Made by a program: the position numbers and the translations under genes
NCBI GenBank assembly: GCA_036417435.1
Contig: CM070917.1
Coordinates: 58,564,436-58,628,435, forward strand
Source of the DNA: Inia geoffrensis
Taxonomy: Eukaryota > Chordata > Mammalia > Artiodactyla > Iniidae
Length of the DNA stretch: 64,000 nt
Reading direction: 5' to 3'
The notes under the pieces: generated by a model
What the model saw: only the letters and a program-made list of their open reading frames with translations
Told to the model about the DNA's origin: nothing
The model's database searches: none
Part shown: one piece after another, positions 53,656 through 64,000 of the stretch
Layout of the letters: each line of letters starts with the position of its first letter
How positions within the stretch are numbered: the stretch's first letter is position 1

Positions 53656-55760
53656 GAGAGGGGGAACCCGGGTGCAACCAGTGAGACAATCAAGGGAAAT
53701 CTTCTTAGAGAGCCGAAAAGGCATTATCTTGCGTAAGTCACCTGGAGAGATAGCAGCGCCTGGACTGGCTGGATTCGAAAATATGTACTTATTTGTCAAA
53801 ATACCAATTTGTTTTTCAGTTATTATAATTTTCTCCCCCAGCTCGAGCCCAGCCAGTAGGACTCAGCTGCATAGAGTTGAAACAGATTCATCTGAACATA
53901 AAGTAACAACAGGCCGTCAGATAACAACCCTTGGTTGGCCACGTGCTGCGGTGGGGAATGAGTCAGGCCCAGCCCCTGGCCTGCGTAGCTCTGTGACCCT
54001 GGGCACGCTGCCCTGCAGGGCTCAAAGTCTATAAGTAGAGCAGGTGGGGAGCCCTGCATGCTGGGGGGGCCCTCGGTTCACGTGTAGGTGGCAGCCACTG
54101 GCAGGAGCCCCTGGACTGGGCCTCGCATTCCTGCCTCCAGCTCACCAGCCTGGGCCCCTGGGAGATGGCCCCGGCCCGGAGCTCGGGTGCCACCTGCTAC
54201 CACTGTCCCCTCAGCCCAGAGGACTTCCTGCTTCACCCGGGCTCCCAAGAAAACCCTGGGAGGCCTTTCTTAGAATGTTCGGCAGTTGCTGCATATCCAG
54301 AAGGACTTGGCAGGGGCCCCAGCAGCCGGAACAGAGAAGCAGGTTGAATTCCAAGACCTGGAAGCCAGACGCACTGGCGGGGAGACCAGCAGGGCCAGTG
54401 TGGTGCCAGCGTGGTGCTGGCATGGACGCTGGGAACCGTCAGTTTGTGGGGAGTTCAGGTGGACCTCCTGCCATGCTGCCCCCTAGGGCCTCTACCTGCA
54501 GAGTGGCACCTCAAAGCCTAAGCCTTCCTTGGCTGCCTGGTTCAGGTAAATGGGGAAACAGGTAAACGGTGAGTTGGCATTGGACACCGTGTGCAGGCTC
54601 AAAGAGGGGAGTCATCATCTTTGTTAAAGAAACAAATATGCTTAAAGACATTGGTATTTGCTCTCTTCTGGGTGTTTCACTGGCTTCATCCCAGTCAGCC
54701 TTCCCCACAGGATCTGACTGGGAAAAGAGAGGCACTTGTCCAAGGTAAGTCCCTGATCAGTTTCCTGGCCAGTTTCGCAGCAGGGGCTGGGTAGGGCTCT
54801 GGCTGACTCCAGGGACATGCCACGGAGGCTCATGGGTCCCAGGCTTTATTTCTGCCCCGAGACCCCTTCTCACCCTGGGTGAGACTCCCCAAGGCTTGTG
54901 GGACAAAACTTGGACATCAGAAGAGAGAACTGGCCCAATGTCATCTTCCCAAGTGGCTGGACTGCCCTGCCCAGCAGAGGGCCTTCAAGGGTTTGGGCTC
55001 CGGGTGGACGTGGCCTTGGAGAGCAGAGAGGAGCGGCCAGGCTGGGAGGAGCCCACGTCAGGGACATTCAGAGACCACTGGGGTGGGGGCTGGGAGCAGC
55101 CTTCACAGGAGGGCCGATCTGTTCTCGAGAGAGGGGACAAGCCTTGCTCTTCCCTGGGCAGGGCAGGCAATTCAATCCAAGAAAGGACTTTCAGGTAGAG
55201 TTGTCCCGTGAGGGAGCCATGAGCTCTCTGTCATTGTGCGGTGCAAGCAAGCCTGGAGGGGGCTCTGGCTAGCAAGTTTGGGGGTCAGCCAGATGACCTC
55301 TGAAGCCCTGAGAAAAGGCTAAAGCTTCTGACAGCTTAGCTCAGACCTGGGGGCGGGGGAGGAGGGGGTGGGCTCAAGTCAAGGGAGGGCCAGGGGTTGA
55401 GGGGGCCCCCAGGGACCCAAGGGATGCTGGAAATGCTTTTGTGTAAGTCCTGTCTGGCAGGGAGCCAGGGCACCCTGCCCTGTGTGCTGTGGACAGAGCC
55501 ATGAGCCACAGGGCAGAGCCACCGGGCAGAACCAGATGTGACAGGGACAGAGGCCATGGCAGTTGGGAGGAGCCATTAGAGCAGGTGAAGTCAGCTGGGA
55601 AGGTTTCCTGGGAGACGTGACTCCCCTGCTGGGCAGGAAGGACATCTCAGAGTCTCTCCTGCTGTCATACCTCTCCCAGGAGAGCAGAGGCAGGGACACC
55701 CAGAGCTAGCCAGTCACCCAGCCTCTTGCCAAATAGGTGGCAGAAAAACCTAAGCCTTTA
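53656..55760 (+). other. Intergenic, no gene seen
   Basis: Several open frames overlap on both strands, but none has recognisable domains or splice context. Confidence 0.55.
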
Positions 55761-55761
55761 A

Positions 55762-56010
55762 AGAAAAAAAATATTGAAGTTTACATGAGATAAAATCAAC
55801 CATTTTAAAGTGTACAATTCAGTGGCACTTAACACATCCATTATGTCGTGCAACCATCAACTCTACCTGGTTCCTCATTTTCATCACCCCAGGAAACCTG
55901 TGCCCATTGAGCAGTTTCTCCTCATGCCTCTTCTCACAGCACCTGGCAACCATCAATCTGCCGTTTGTATCCACGGATTTGCCATTCTGGATATTTCATA
56001 TCCTAAGAGC
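55762..56010 (-). mobile_element. Old L1 (L1M-type) 3' end
   Basis: accattttaaagtgtacaat ... tttgccattctggatatttc is L1M 3' sequence in antisense. Confidence 0.87.
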
Positions 56011-56029
56011 CATTTTTAAAAGAGCAAAA

Positions 56030-56190
56030 AGCAGGCAGTTGGGATCTGGTCCCTCTGCGTGTTTCCAGCTGTGTGGGCTTGAGCATAATATTTTGTCTCC
56101 CTCTGCTTCAGTTTCCTCATCTGAAAAATGGGCACAGAGTGTTTCATAAAAGGGTTGTCGTGGGCATAAAGGGGTCATCTAGGCAGTGTG
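56030..56190 (+). repeat. MIR SINE fragment
   Basis: cttcagtttcctcatctgaa and aaatgggcacagagtgtttc match MIR; inserted next to the L1 end. Confidence 0.8.
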
Positions 56191-56699
56191 CTGAGTGCAG
56201 GGTCTGCCCCTGGAAGCCTGGGTGCATTTTAGCTGCTGTAGCCATGGGCATCAGATGTTTGGATGGTGTGGTACAGGACAGCCGGGGGCATGGAAGGGCA
56301 AAGCCTGGAACAGCAGATGTGTTTTCCACTGGGCATGGCTCATGCATGTCACCTGGGCAGGTCACATACCTGCTTCCAGTCTGCACCTGCTCCTTCCTAC
56401 TTCTGTGACATTGGGCCTCAGCTTCTCTATGTGGAATGGCAGGGCCTCACAGGGGGTGGGGCTTGGCACGATGCCAAGGGTTGGGAGATGCTCAGGAGGG
56501 TTGGGAGAGCCCAAGCAGGGTCGCAGTGGGGACCAAAGTGGCCTTGAGAAGAAAGTCCTGGACTGGGTGACAGCAGGCAGGTGCCCAAGGCCACAGTGAT
56601 GGGGGTTGAGAGCAGGCAGGCATGACCCTGGCTCCTCCGGCATGTCCTCTGGAGCCGAGCTTTTGATCAAATGGCTGGATGCTTCCTGTCCTGGCTCCC

Positions 56700-57115
56700 C
56701 TTACAGGCGATCTATCAGCTGAGCTGTTACTGTCTGGGCCAGCGAGCGGCCATAAATGCTCCCGCCACCTCCCGCACCCACCCCCCCGCCCCCCGCCCCG
56801 CAAGTGGGCCAGGTTTTATGTTGTAAGAACACTGTGGGGCGTCTCAAACACACCGCTAATGACAGGCATCATGAAGCAATAAACGTGATGGGGCTGGGAG
56901 GGGGCTGGCAGGAAGGGCAGGGGGCCGCCAGTACCCAGCTCCCCTGGCGGTGGTGGCAGGAGCTCTCGGAGAATTGATTAGCCTTGGACGTGCTGACCTT
57001 TTTGTTCTTGAAAAATTGCTTTTGAGCAGCTGAGGCAATAAAAGTAAATTGATTCAGAGAGTAGGAGGATGAAATTTGCGTTAGGCGGGGAGGGGTGCAT
57101 AAACGCCTCATGATG
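56700..57115 (+). other. Strong candidate conserved non-coding element / enhancer
   Basis: Contains gcggccataaatgc, acaccgctaatgacaggcat, gagaattgattagccttgga, tgaccttttt, aatgcttttgag-type and aataaaagtaaattgattca motifs: CDX/HOX-like (CCATAAA), TAAT and GATTA homeodomain-like and nuclear-receptor half-site-like (TGACCT). No frame is open through it and no repeat is recognisable. Conservation itself is not testable here. Confidence 0.4.
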
Positions 57116-57495
57116 TCAGCACTCCTCTCCCCCGACCCCCCCCCCCCCCACCGGCAGCCCCAACTCCGGGCAACAGGAGGTCAGGACCTGAGGCACAGGC
57201 AGGGCAGTGCTGGGGGCCAAGTGGGCTGGGCCTGAGGGGCCTGGCCCACACTCAACGGGGCTTCACCCAATGTCTGGGCAGAGAAACGAAACTGATAGTG
57301 AACAAGCGAGGGCCAGAGATGAAATTAAATGAAGTAGGAGTGTGGGGAGGGGAAGGAGGTAAAAAGAGAAAAACACCAAGGTGAAAAAGTGAGGGAGATT
57401 TACGCTAGACAAGAAGGCAATGGGGACCCAGAAAGGAACCGGGTAAAGGAGAGAAGAGATGATTTGCCCTTGTCAGGGTTCTCCTGAACACTGCC
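57116..57495 (+). other. Intergenic with a C homopolymer
   Basis: A C run at about 57137-57150; otherwise unique purine-rich sequence. Confidence 0.6.
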
Positions 57496-57499
57496 TGTG

Positions 57500-57640
57500 C
57501 CTGACCGTCCTATTTAATCCCCACAAAGCCTTATTTTTGTCCCCATTTTATAGAATGAGGAAACTGAGACCCAGGGAGGTCATGTCACCGCTCAAGTTCA
57601 CCCAGCTGGGAAGTGGTAAAGCCCAGTAGAGCCCCTCTGA
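57500..57640 (-). repeat. MIR fragment
   Basis: ccattttatagaatgaggaa, actgagacccagggaggtca, aagttcacccagctgggaag. Confidence 0.87.
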
Positions 57641-58469
57641 GGCCAGGCAGGGGGATCCCGAGGGTGGACCCGTTACTGAGTCACTGTCAGCACCAAGGAG
57701 CTACTGTGGGCCTAACAAGGCCCCCTAACCCGTGGTGTCCAGATGAGAGGCTCAGAGCAGATAAGCTGAGGCCCCAAGCGCAGGGTGGTGGGCTGGGTCT
57801 CAGCCATCCTGCAGTCTCAGCCTGTGTGCCCCTCACCACCCAGAGTCCATTTCTTCACTGGGGGCCTTGGGAAAATGATATGAGTCTGGGTCTGTGAAAT
57901 CCAGAGCTGTGTGTACAGGTGCCCAAGATGTACTGAGAAACTGGACCCAGCCGCTGGCCCAGGAGAGGGATAAACCATGTTTGATCCTTGCAGCAGCCCA
58001 AATCTCTGCTTCCGCCAGGGCATCTCTGTGTTCATGGGCCACAGTCCTGGATTTGGGTTTGGGAGTTGGAGGTGTGGAATCCTGTGACTTTTTAGTTGGA
58101 GTATGTGGCCTCAAGTGGTGACTAAATCAGGCCCGTGCAGGAAGTGGTTGATGTCTCCCTAAAATGCAGACACCCCAAGGGGAAAAAACGCAAACACTGT
58201 CCAAGCTCTGTGGGTGATCCTGTCCCCGAGGCTACCCTCTGCCCCCAACCAGCCCCAGAGAGACCAGCCCCCAGCTAAACGTCGCCTCAGACATTCTGGA
58301 TCCCACACCCTGACACGACTCTCCCACCCACGGGCACTGCACCTGGCCCCTCCTCTGTCTCTGTCTCACCAGGCGCTCACAGCTGCGGCACCCTTGCTCC
58401 TCGCCCAGCCTCGAGAGAGGGCCAGGAGACTTTGCTGCCTCTATATCCCCCGGAGGGAAGGGGCTAGCC

Positions 58470-58990
58470 AGGGTCTCCGCGAGACCTGCCTCCCTGGATG
58501 CCAGCACGTGGCCGCCCAAGTGCCCCAGACCCAGTGCGCAGGTCCAGCGAGAGGCCGCCGGGGTCTGGAGCCGGCGCTACGGTTCCTGCTGCAGTTTGCA
58601 CCCCCAGGAGGGAGGGGCTGCGCGGAGCCGCGCGGCGCCCCCTCCCAGTCTCCCTCCGGGCTACGGGGGGCGCAGCGGGCCTGGGGCGCGCAGGTTGCCG
58701 GGCGACCGGGCCGTTGCCAGTGGAGACGCGCACGCACACTTCCCCCACGGCGGCCGAAGGAAAGCAGGAGGCTGCGGGGCGGTGGGTGCCTGCGCTGTGG
58801 GGAGCACAGCGGGAGATGCGAGGAGGGATCGCCCGGGGCTCCTCCAACCTTCTCGGTTCGGGGCTGGCGGGCGGCCTCTGGCCCCCGTTCCACAGTCGGG
58901 GGCGGCTGAACCGCGGGACGCCCATCCCAGCGCCTCCCGGCCTGGGCACCAACTCGCTCCACGCCCACCGACCCTGAGCGAGTGCAGGAG
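58470..58990. promoter_or_regulatory. Orphan intergenic CpG island with X-box-like site
   Basis: CpG is dense from about 58470 to 58990 (for example gcgcggagccgcgcggcgcc) against CpG-poor flanks. gttgccgggcgacc at 58694-58707 resembles an RFX X-box (GTTGCC-N-GGYAAC with one mismatch), and a second gttgcc lies 14 bases on. Overlapping open frames occur on both strands, as expected in a GC-rich island, so I call none a gene. It could be a promoter of a non-coding RNA or of a distal CBX-cluster transcript. Confidence 0.65.
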
Positions 58991-59084
58991 AAAATGTGGC
59001 TGTGACTCCGTTCGTCCTTCCCAACCCGGCTGCCATCCTCCTGGCAGTTTGCCTGCTAGGGTCCCAGGAGGATGGAAAGGGACA

Positions 59085-59215
59085 TTTGTCACCGGAGATG
59101 GGTTATTTCCTTCCAGGAAAACTGAGGCTCTGAGTGGTTGGGAAACTTACCCGAAGTTTTAACTGCTAGGGACCGGACCAGCAGTGCCAGGATTCGATCC
59201 CATAATCCTCACACT
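59085..59215 (-). repeat. MIR-like fragment
   Basis: aaaactgaggctctgagtgg and gtgccaggattcgatcccat match the MIR core and head, diverged. Confidence 0.65.
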
Positions 59216-61325
59216 GTCCACTTTGTTCCGTAGCTTGGTGGGTGACCCTGGGTGGCGCCCTCGCCCTCCCTGGCTGCCCTCTTCCCGCTGTTAAAAGGGG
59301 CGGTTCCTGGATCCAGGAGTGGAGGCTGAGGTGCAGGCCTGGGCCTGGTGCTAGGCCGGGAAGCCACTGCTTGGCTCCACCTCCCTCCCGAGCAGTCCTC
59401 ACACTGCCAGGGCATGAATAAAGCCTGGCAAAGCCCCGGGGAGGGTGTGCAGAGGTCAGCCGAGAGGGCTGTGCAGGCAGCCTTCTTGGGACTGGCTGCC
59501 AGGTGCAGCCAGGCCATTCTGCCTGGGCCCAGGCTGTTTCACTTACCCTGGAGCAGGGGGGCAGCGGGGAGCGAGGTGGGGCTGGAGACAGGGGACCCAG
59601 CCAGCCACGTGCTGGAGCTGAGAGCAGGGAATTTACTGAGGTCATGTTTTTACCCCTAGTTCCCCTCCCCCTGAAGACCAGTCTAGGAGAGTTGGCAGAG
59701 GCTGCCATGGGAGGTCCCCTCCTGTGTCTTGACCGGTGGTCCAGACTGTGGCATCCACCCTACACTCCACAGCAAGATCCTTGCATGGGTAGGTTCTAAA
59801 AGACTCCAGGAATCCTGTGCCCACAAATACGGCTGAAGGCCTACGCAGTATCTAGTCTATGATTATTCATTCATCAAAGATTCATTCAGCAATATTCAGT
59901 CATCTCAATACTGTTGTATTAAAATGCAAATTCCTCTGACAGTATTCTGGACTTCAGAGTAGGTCTTGTCATCATTGTCAGATACTAAATGTGCCATCCC
60001 AAGCAGGTCAGTGACTATGACATTGAAAGGGCCCCTTTCTGGGGAAAGTGGATCACCTCTGACCTGGATAATGTACCCACCAGCACCCAAATTTGTCTCT
60101 CTCCCCAGCACCCGAGGTTGGTGGAAAAGGAAAGCATTCTCTGTAGGGCTGTTCCTGTGGTGACCTACGAGCTGTCCACTCACCACGTGTCCTGGCTATG
60201 CTGGATGCTGGACATGGGGCATGTGGAGGGTGATCAGGAACACTAACTGCACGGGCCAACTTGCTCTGTGAGGACAGGAAGGGCACATGAGCCCACACTG
60301 TGTGTGCAGCAAGGGAGGTGGCAGCCGTGAATAGTTTGGGGAAGTGTGCCTTCACAGAGGAACCAGCACACACCTGTGCATGATGATTGGGGGGTGGGGT
60401 GTGTGTCTGTGTGTACACCATCCAAAGGCAGGCACACACATGGCAACATCTGGACAAATGCCTTTCCAGTGTGGGTTGGTGACACACTAAGCACTTTGCA
60501 AGGGAAGGGACTTTCCAGGGACACAGAGCAGTGTCCAGCCAGAGAGGCAGGTAGTCCCTGCCCTGTGGCCAGAACTGGCCCCACTGCCTGATCTGCAGGA
60601 GGGAAGTTGACACAGAATCCCAAAGGACCCAGCTTTGAGTCCCCCAGAAGCCAACACTTTGGGGAGATCTGCAGTGGCTTTAGTGGCCCGCTCTCACTGA
60701 GAATATCTGGGGAACTGCCTTTTAGAATCAGTTGACAAGACACATGAAAACTTCATTCCCATTACTTTGCAGCCTCCTTCAGGCTTTGTCTCAGTTTGGC
60801 TTGTGACTGTACAGCAGGTTCCACTTCCAAGCTGGGTTGCTCACTTTTCCCACCTGATCTGCTGTCTCCTCCTGACAGTATCATCAGTGAATGAAGATTT
60901 CTTGCCAGAAAAGCCATCCCAGTAGCATTTGTTGGGTTTTGGAAGGGGAGCCCCCACCTGTCCCGAGCATGGGCAGCGCGTGGCCCCTCACTAGCAAAGC
61001 CAGGCGTGCTGGCGAGGCGACGGCCCTGGTCCGTGTATGATCAGCCACCGTGTCCCTCTATGGACGGGTCCTGGCAGCACTGGGGGTAACTTGGTGAGCC
61101 TGGAGGGGGCCCCTGTTCTCTAGAGAAAGGTGAGTGATTGCACGCTCCTCCCGTGGGATAACATGCTGAGTGCAAAGATGGGAGGGCAACTCATTCCAGC
61201 TCAGCCTTTATAATCCCACGTTTAGATCCTCCAGTGGGGGCGGTGGGTGGTCCTCCCAATGCAGAGGAATGTTGGAAACAACCGAACTACCCCACAAGGA
61301 GACGTGCTGTATCCCAGATCAGAAA
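59216..61325 (+). other. Intergenic, no gene supported
   Basis: 59870-60250 has an open minus-strand frame (60186-59905, 93 codons) with a mixed, protein-like composition but no family I recognise. The rest is unique sequence. Confidence 0.45.
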
Positions 61326-61329
61326 GCCC

Positions 61330-61640
61330 AGCACCCATTTAAATCGGGGCTTCCAAAAAATAGACCTTCGTGTGATTCCATTTATGGAACATCCAGAATA
61401 GGCACCTCTATAGAGACAGAAAGATTAGTGGTTATTGAGGTCTGGAGGGAGGGAGCGGAACGGGGAATGACAGCTAATGGGCAGAGTTCTTTTGGGGCGA
61501 TGAAAATGTTCTGCAATTAGATTATGGTTGTGGTTGCACAACTCTACATCACTGAAACCACTGAATTTTACACTTTCAATGGGAGAATTTATGATACGTT
61601 GATTGTATCTCAATAAAGCTGTTAAATATTTTAAGTCTCA
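61330..61640 (+). mobile_element. Old L1 3' end, sense orientation
   Basis: ggttgcacaactctacatca, actgaattttacactttcaa and tatctcaataaagctgttaa are the L1M 3' terminus including its own AATAAA (61612-61617). The clearest L1 in the + orientation. Confidence 0.87.
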
Positions 61641-63109
61641 TGGGGAAATGTTCCTGATGGTATTAACCAGCATGTACATGATTTCATCTGTATTAAAATA
61701 ATATGCGCACAGGTGTAAGTAGTCAGAAGAGGGGAAGGAAATACACTAAAAACACTAACAGTGGCTTTGCCTGGGTAAAGGGATCAGAGGAGGTTTTATT
61801 TTTCCTGCACAAACAGCCAGGGGGCAGGATCCATCTAGAGTTGGGGGTGACGCCGAGGCCCCAGACCGGAGCCCCTGGACCAGCCCATCCCTGCCGGAGG
61901 CAGACCTCATGACTCACCTGCAGAGGCATCATGCATCAGGCAGCCAGGGTTCAGCTCCTCCCTGGGGAGGGAATGCTGCTGGGCCGGTGGGGCACCAGGT
62001 GAGGTGGGCAGGGTGGGCGTGGTGGGCAGGCTGACTTGTGAGTCCCACTCTGGCTGTGAGCTTCAACTGGTTCCCCTCAAGGCAAACAGGCAGGAGAGGT
62101 CAGGCAGGAGATGAGCAGTAATTCTCCACCAGGCAGACAGTCTTGGCACCCTTCCTTCATTCCCGAGCAGAGAGGTCACCCCTGGCACCCGGGCCAGCCC
62201 TGATGGCATTGCCCAGCAGCAGAGCTGGCAGAGGTGCTCATGGCCCTCCAGGACGGTTCAGACAATGGGGCTGGTCTGGGAGGGAACCCACTAGGGGACC
62301 AATGTTAGGGTCCTGGCCTGACTCTTAATCCAGACTCCCAGCAAAAACCTCAGGCCCTGAAGTCTCCGTTTTGAGCAGCTGTATCCCAGTGCTTTGCAAA
62401 GGAGCTGGCTCCATAAATAGTGGTGGACGAATGGATGGATGAATGAAGTGGGACAGCAGCCTGCATGTCACCTCCGGGTGGCGGGAGGGACACACGGCCT
62501 TGTAGGGGAAAATACCCAGGGAGCAGGGTCAGCACCATAGGCACTGCCTGAGTCACTTGGTTATTCCTGGCCGCCGAGGACATCTGAGGCGGGAGTGGGA
62601 CTGAGCAAGGGGGCCACCCAGGGGCTTGGTGAGGCTACAGTCAGGGAGTTCAGCCATAGAGTAAGTGGAGCAGGGGTGTCTGAGGCCTGGGTGGAAGGTT
62701 TTCAGAAGACTGCTGGAGTGGGCCAGGGATCATGTCCAAATCAGGGCCTGAGTTCCAGTAACAGTAACCAAGCTGGCAGCTTGGTCTGCTCAGCACCGTG
62801 CAGCTGGTCAGTGAGCCCTTCCTCAGGCTCCGACCGGCTCAGGGGACGGGGATGTGACCATGAATAAGGAGCCACAATTAGCCCTCCCTTTCACTCCCCC
62901 CATTCTGGCCTGGCTGGCACTCGGGGAGGAAGGGCCGCCTGACAACACCTGCTGCCTCCAGAGCCCAGAGGAGCCCAGAAGATCACAGGTGCAGCCAGCT
63001 GCGGGTGCTGGCCCACGGAAGGCCCAGCTGATGGAAAGCTCACGGTGTGGATGGGCCACGGGCTCACCACAGTGCAGAGAGGCCACAGGAAGTAGTGCAG
63101 ACATCAGAA
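61641..63109 (+). other. Intergenic, no gene seen
   Basis: 61640-61810 may be another decayed L1-type segment (cagtggctttgcctgggtaa). The remainder is unique sequence. Confidence 0.5.
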
Positions 63110-63680
63110 ACCAGGGTCCATGGCCCAGCTCTGCCTTTTTCTATCTGTGTGGCCTCAGGCAAGTTACCTCACCTCTCTGAGTCCTGGTCTCCTCCACTGT
63201 AAGATGAGGTTAAAAATACTGAGTCCCTGGGCTTCCCTGGTGGCACAGTGGTTGAGAATCTGCCTGCCAATGCAGGGGACACGGGTTCGAGCCCTAGTCT
63301 GGGAAGATCCCACATGCCGTGGAGCAACTAAGCCCGTGTGCCGCAACTACTGAGCCTGCGCTCTAGAGCCCGTGCTCCGCAACAATAGAAGCCACGCAAT
63401 GAGAGACCCGCGCACCGCAACGAAGAGTAGCCCCCACTCGCCGCAACTAGAGAAAGTCTGCGCACAGCAAAGAAGACCCAATGCAACCAAAAATAAACAT
63501 ATTAAATAAATTAACAACAACAAAAAAAAGTGAGACTTTACTTCTAAAAAAAAAAAAAAAAATAGTGAGTCCCAGAGTCCATGCAGGGCTCTAGGAGATA
63601 AACACTGCATGCAAAGTGCTTGGGATGTAGTCTGTACTTTAAAAGTGGCGGCTGTTGTTATCCTGTTATTCTTCTATTAT
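63110..63680 (+). repeat. MIR SINE split by a CHR-1 SINE
   Basis: MIR core ggcctcaggcaagttacctc ... gatgaggttaaaaatactga continues after the insertion as gataaacactgcatgcaaag. The interrupting SINE is 63228-63560. Confidence 0.88.
63228..63560 (+). mobile_element. CHR-1-type SINE, sense orientation
   Basis: gggcttccctggtggcacag head, tRNA-like promoter boxes, CHR-1 body and A-rich tail. Flanked by TSD aatactgagtccc (63215-63227) / aatagtgagtccc (63561-63573). Confidence 0.94.
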
Positions 63681-64000
63681 TACTAGAACTAATATTAATA
63701 TCATTACTATTACTGTCCAGTCTTAATATCTCTAATCCCAAGACTAGATCTGTTCCCAGGGCCACCCCTCAGTTGTTTAGTCTCCTCCCCCTTCCACACA
63801 CCTAATCCTGATGACTTAGGATATTTCAAGCTATTTCTCATGAATATGAAAGGTTTTGCCCCCAAATCTCTTCTGACTTTGCAAAAGCTCCCAGGGCCGT
63901 CCCTGCTCCATCCTCAAACTGGTCCACTTGCTCTGTGAACATGGGCGCTCCCTCCCCAGTTTTGGTGACCTCTGGCGTGGCCTTCACTAATGCCTGGGGC
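63681..64000 (+). other. Intergenic, no gene seen
   Basis: Starts with an AT-rich stretch (attattactagaactaatat), then unique sequence to the window end. Confidence 0.6.

Noticed and set aside
53656..54565. Possible small gene (129- and 173-aa frames)
   Set aside because: No recognisable protein family and no convincing splice or promoter context.
58214..59162. Overlapping frames of 143-231 aa on both strands
   Set aside because: GC-rich CpG-island DNA lacks stop codons; frames overlap each other on both strands and show no domain.
61612..61617. AATAAA as a gene poly(A) signal
   Set aside because: It is the internal signal of an L1 3' end.

Overview
The window is nuclear DNA of a mammal, almost certainly a cetacean. 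Three copies of a tRNA-derived SINE of the CHR-2 type (2323-2532, 7743-7953, 45245-45455), four longer CHR-1-type copies, many antisense L1 3' ends and numerous old MIRs fit a toothed or baleen whale. CHR SINEs are known from Cetacea, hippos and ruminants; the near-intact variant seen here is the one abundant in whales and dolphins. There are no prokaryotic features: no operons, CRISPR, IS elements or origins.

One protein-coding gene is recognisable: the 3' two thirds of TBC1D16, a TBC-domain Rab GTPase-activating protein, on the + strand. Nine coding exons lie between 23367 and 34249 with consistent splice sites and phases. They encode about the last 508 residues and include the complete TBC domain with its Arg and Gln fingers. 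The start of the main isoform lies upstream of this window, so 1-23366 is an intron. It is filled with antisense L1s, CHR SINEs, a 70-bp minisatellite (9021-9440) and an inverted duplication (19432-19846 against 21271-21686). The 3' UTR may be long: the first canonical poly(A) signal I see after the stop is at 39496.

A CpG-rich stretch inside the gene (about 25250-25990) ends one candidate first exon exactly at an ATG followed by a splice donor (25405-25410). Splicing to the exon at 25595 would give a short isoform of about 405 residues that holds the whole TBC domain. This matches in size and position the 47-kDa cryptic TBC1D16 transcript described in human melanoma. It is the most interesting regulatory feature here.

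From about 39.5 kb to 64 kb I see no coding gene. By mammalian synteny this is the interval between TBC1D16 and the CBX4/CBX8/CBX2 cluster. It contains many MIRs, a likely solo LTR on the minus strand (about 51687-52135), a second inverted duplication (41401-41638 against 45525-45757), an orphan CpG island with an RFX X-box-like site (about 58470-58990), and several AT-rich blocks with homeodomain-like motifs that look like conserved non-coding enhancers. The enhancer calls are by eye and need alignment. Repeat family names are from recognition of characteristic sequence, not from a library search.
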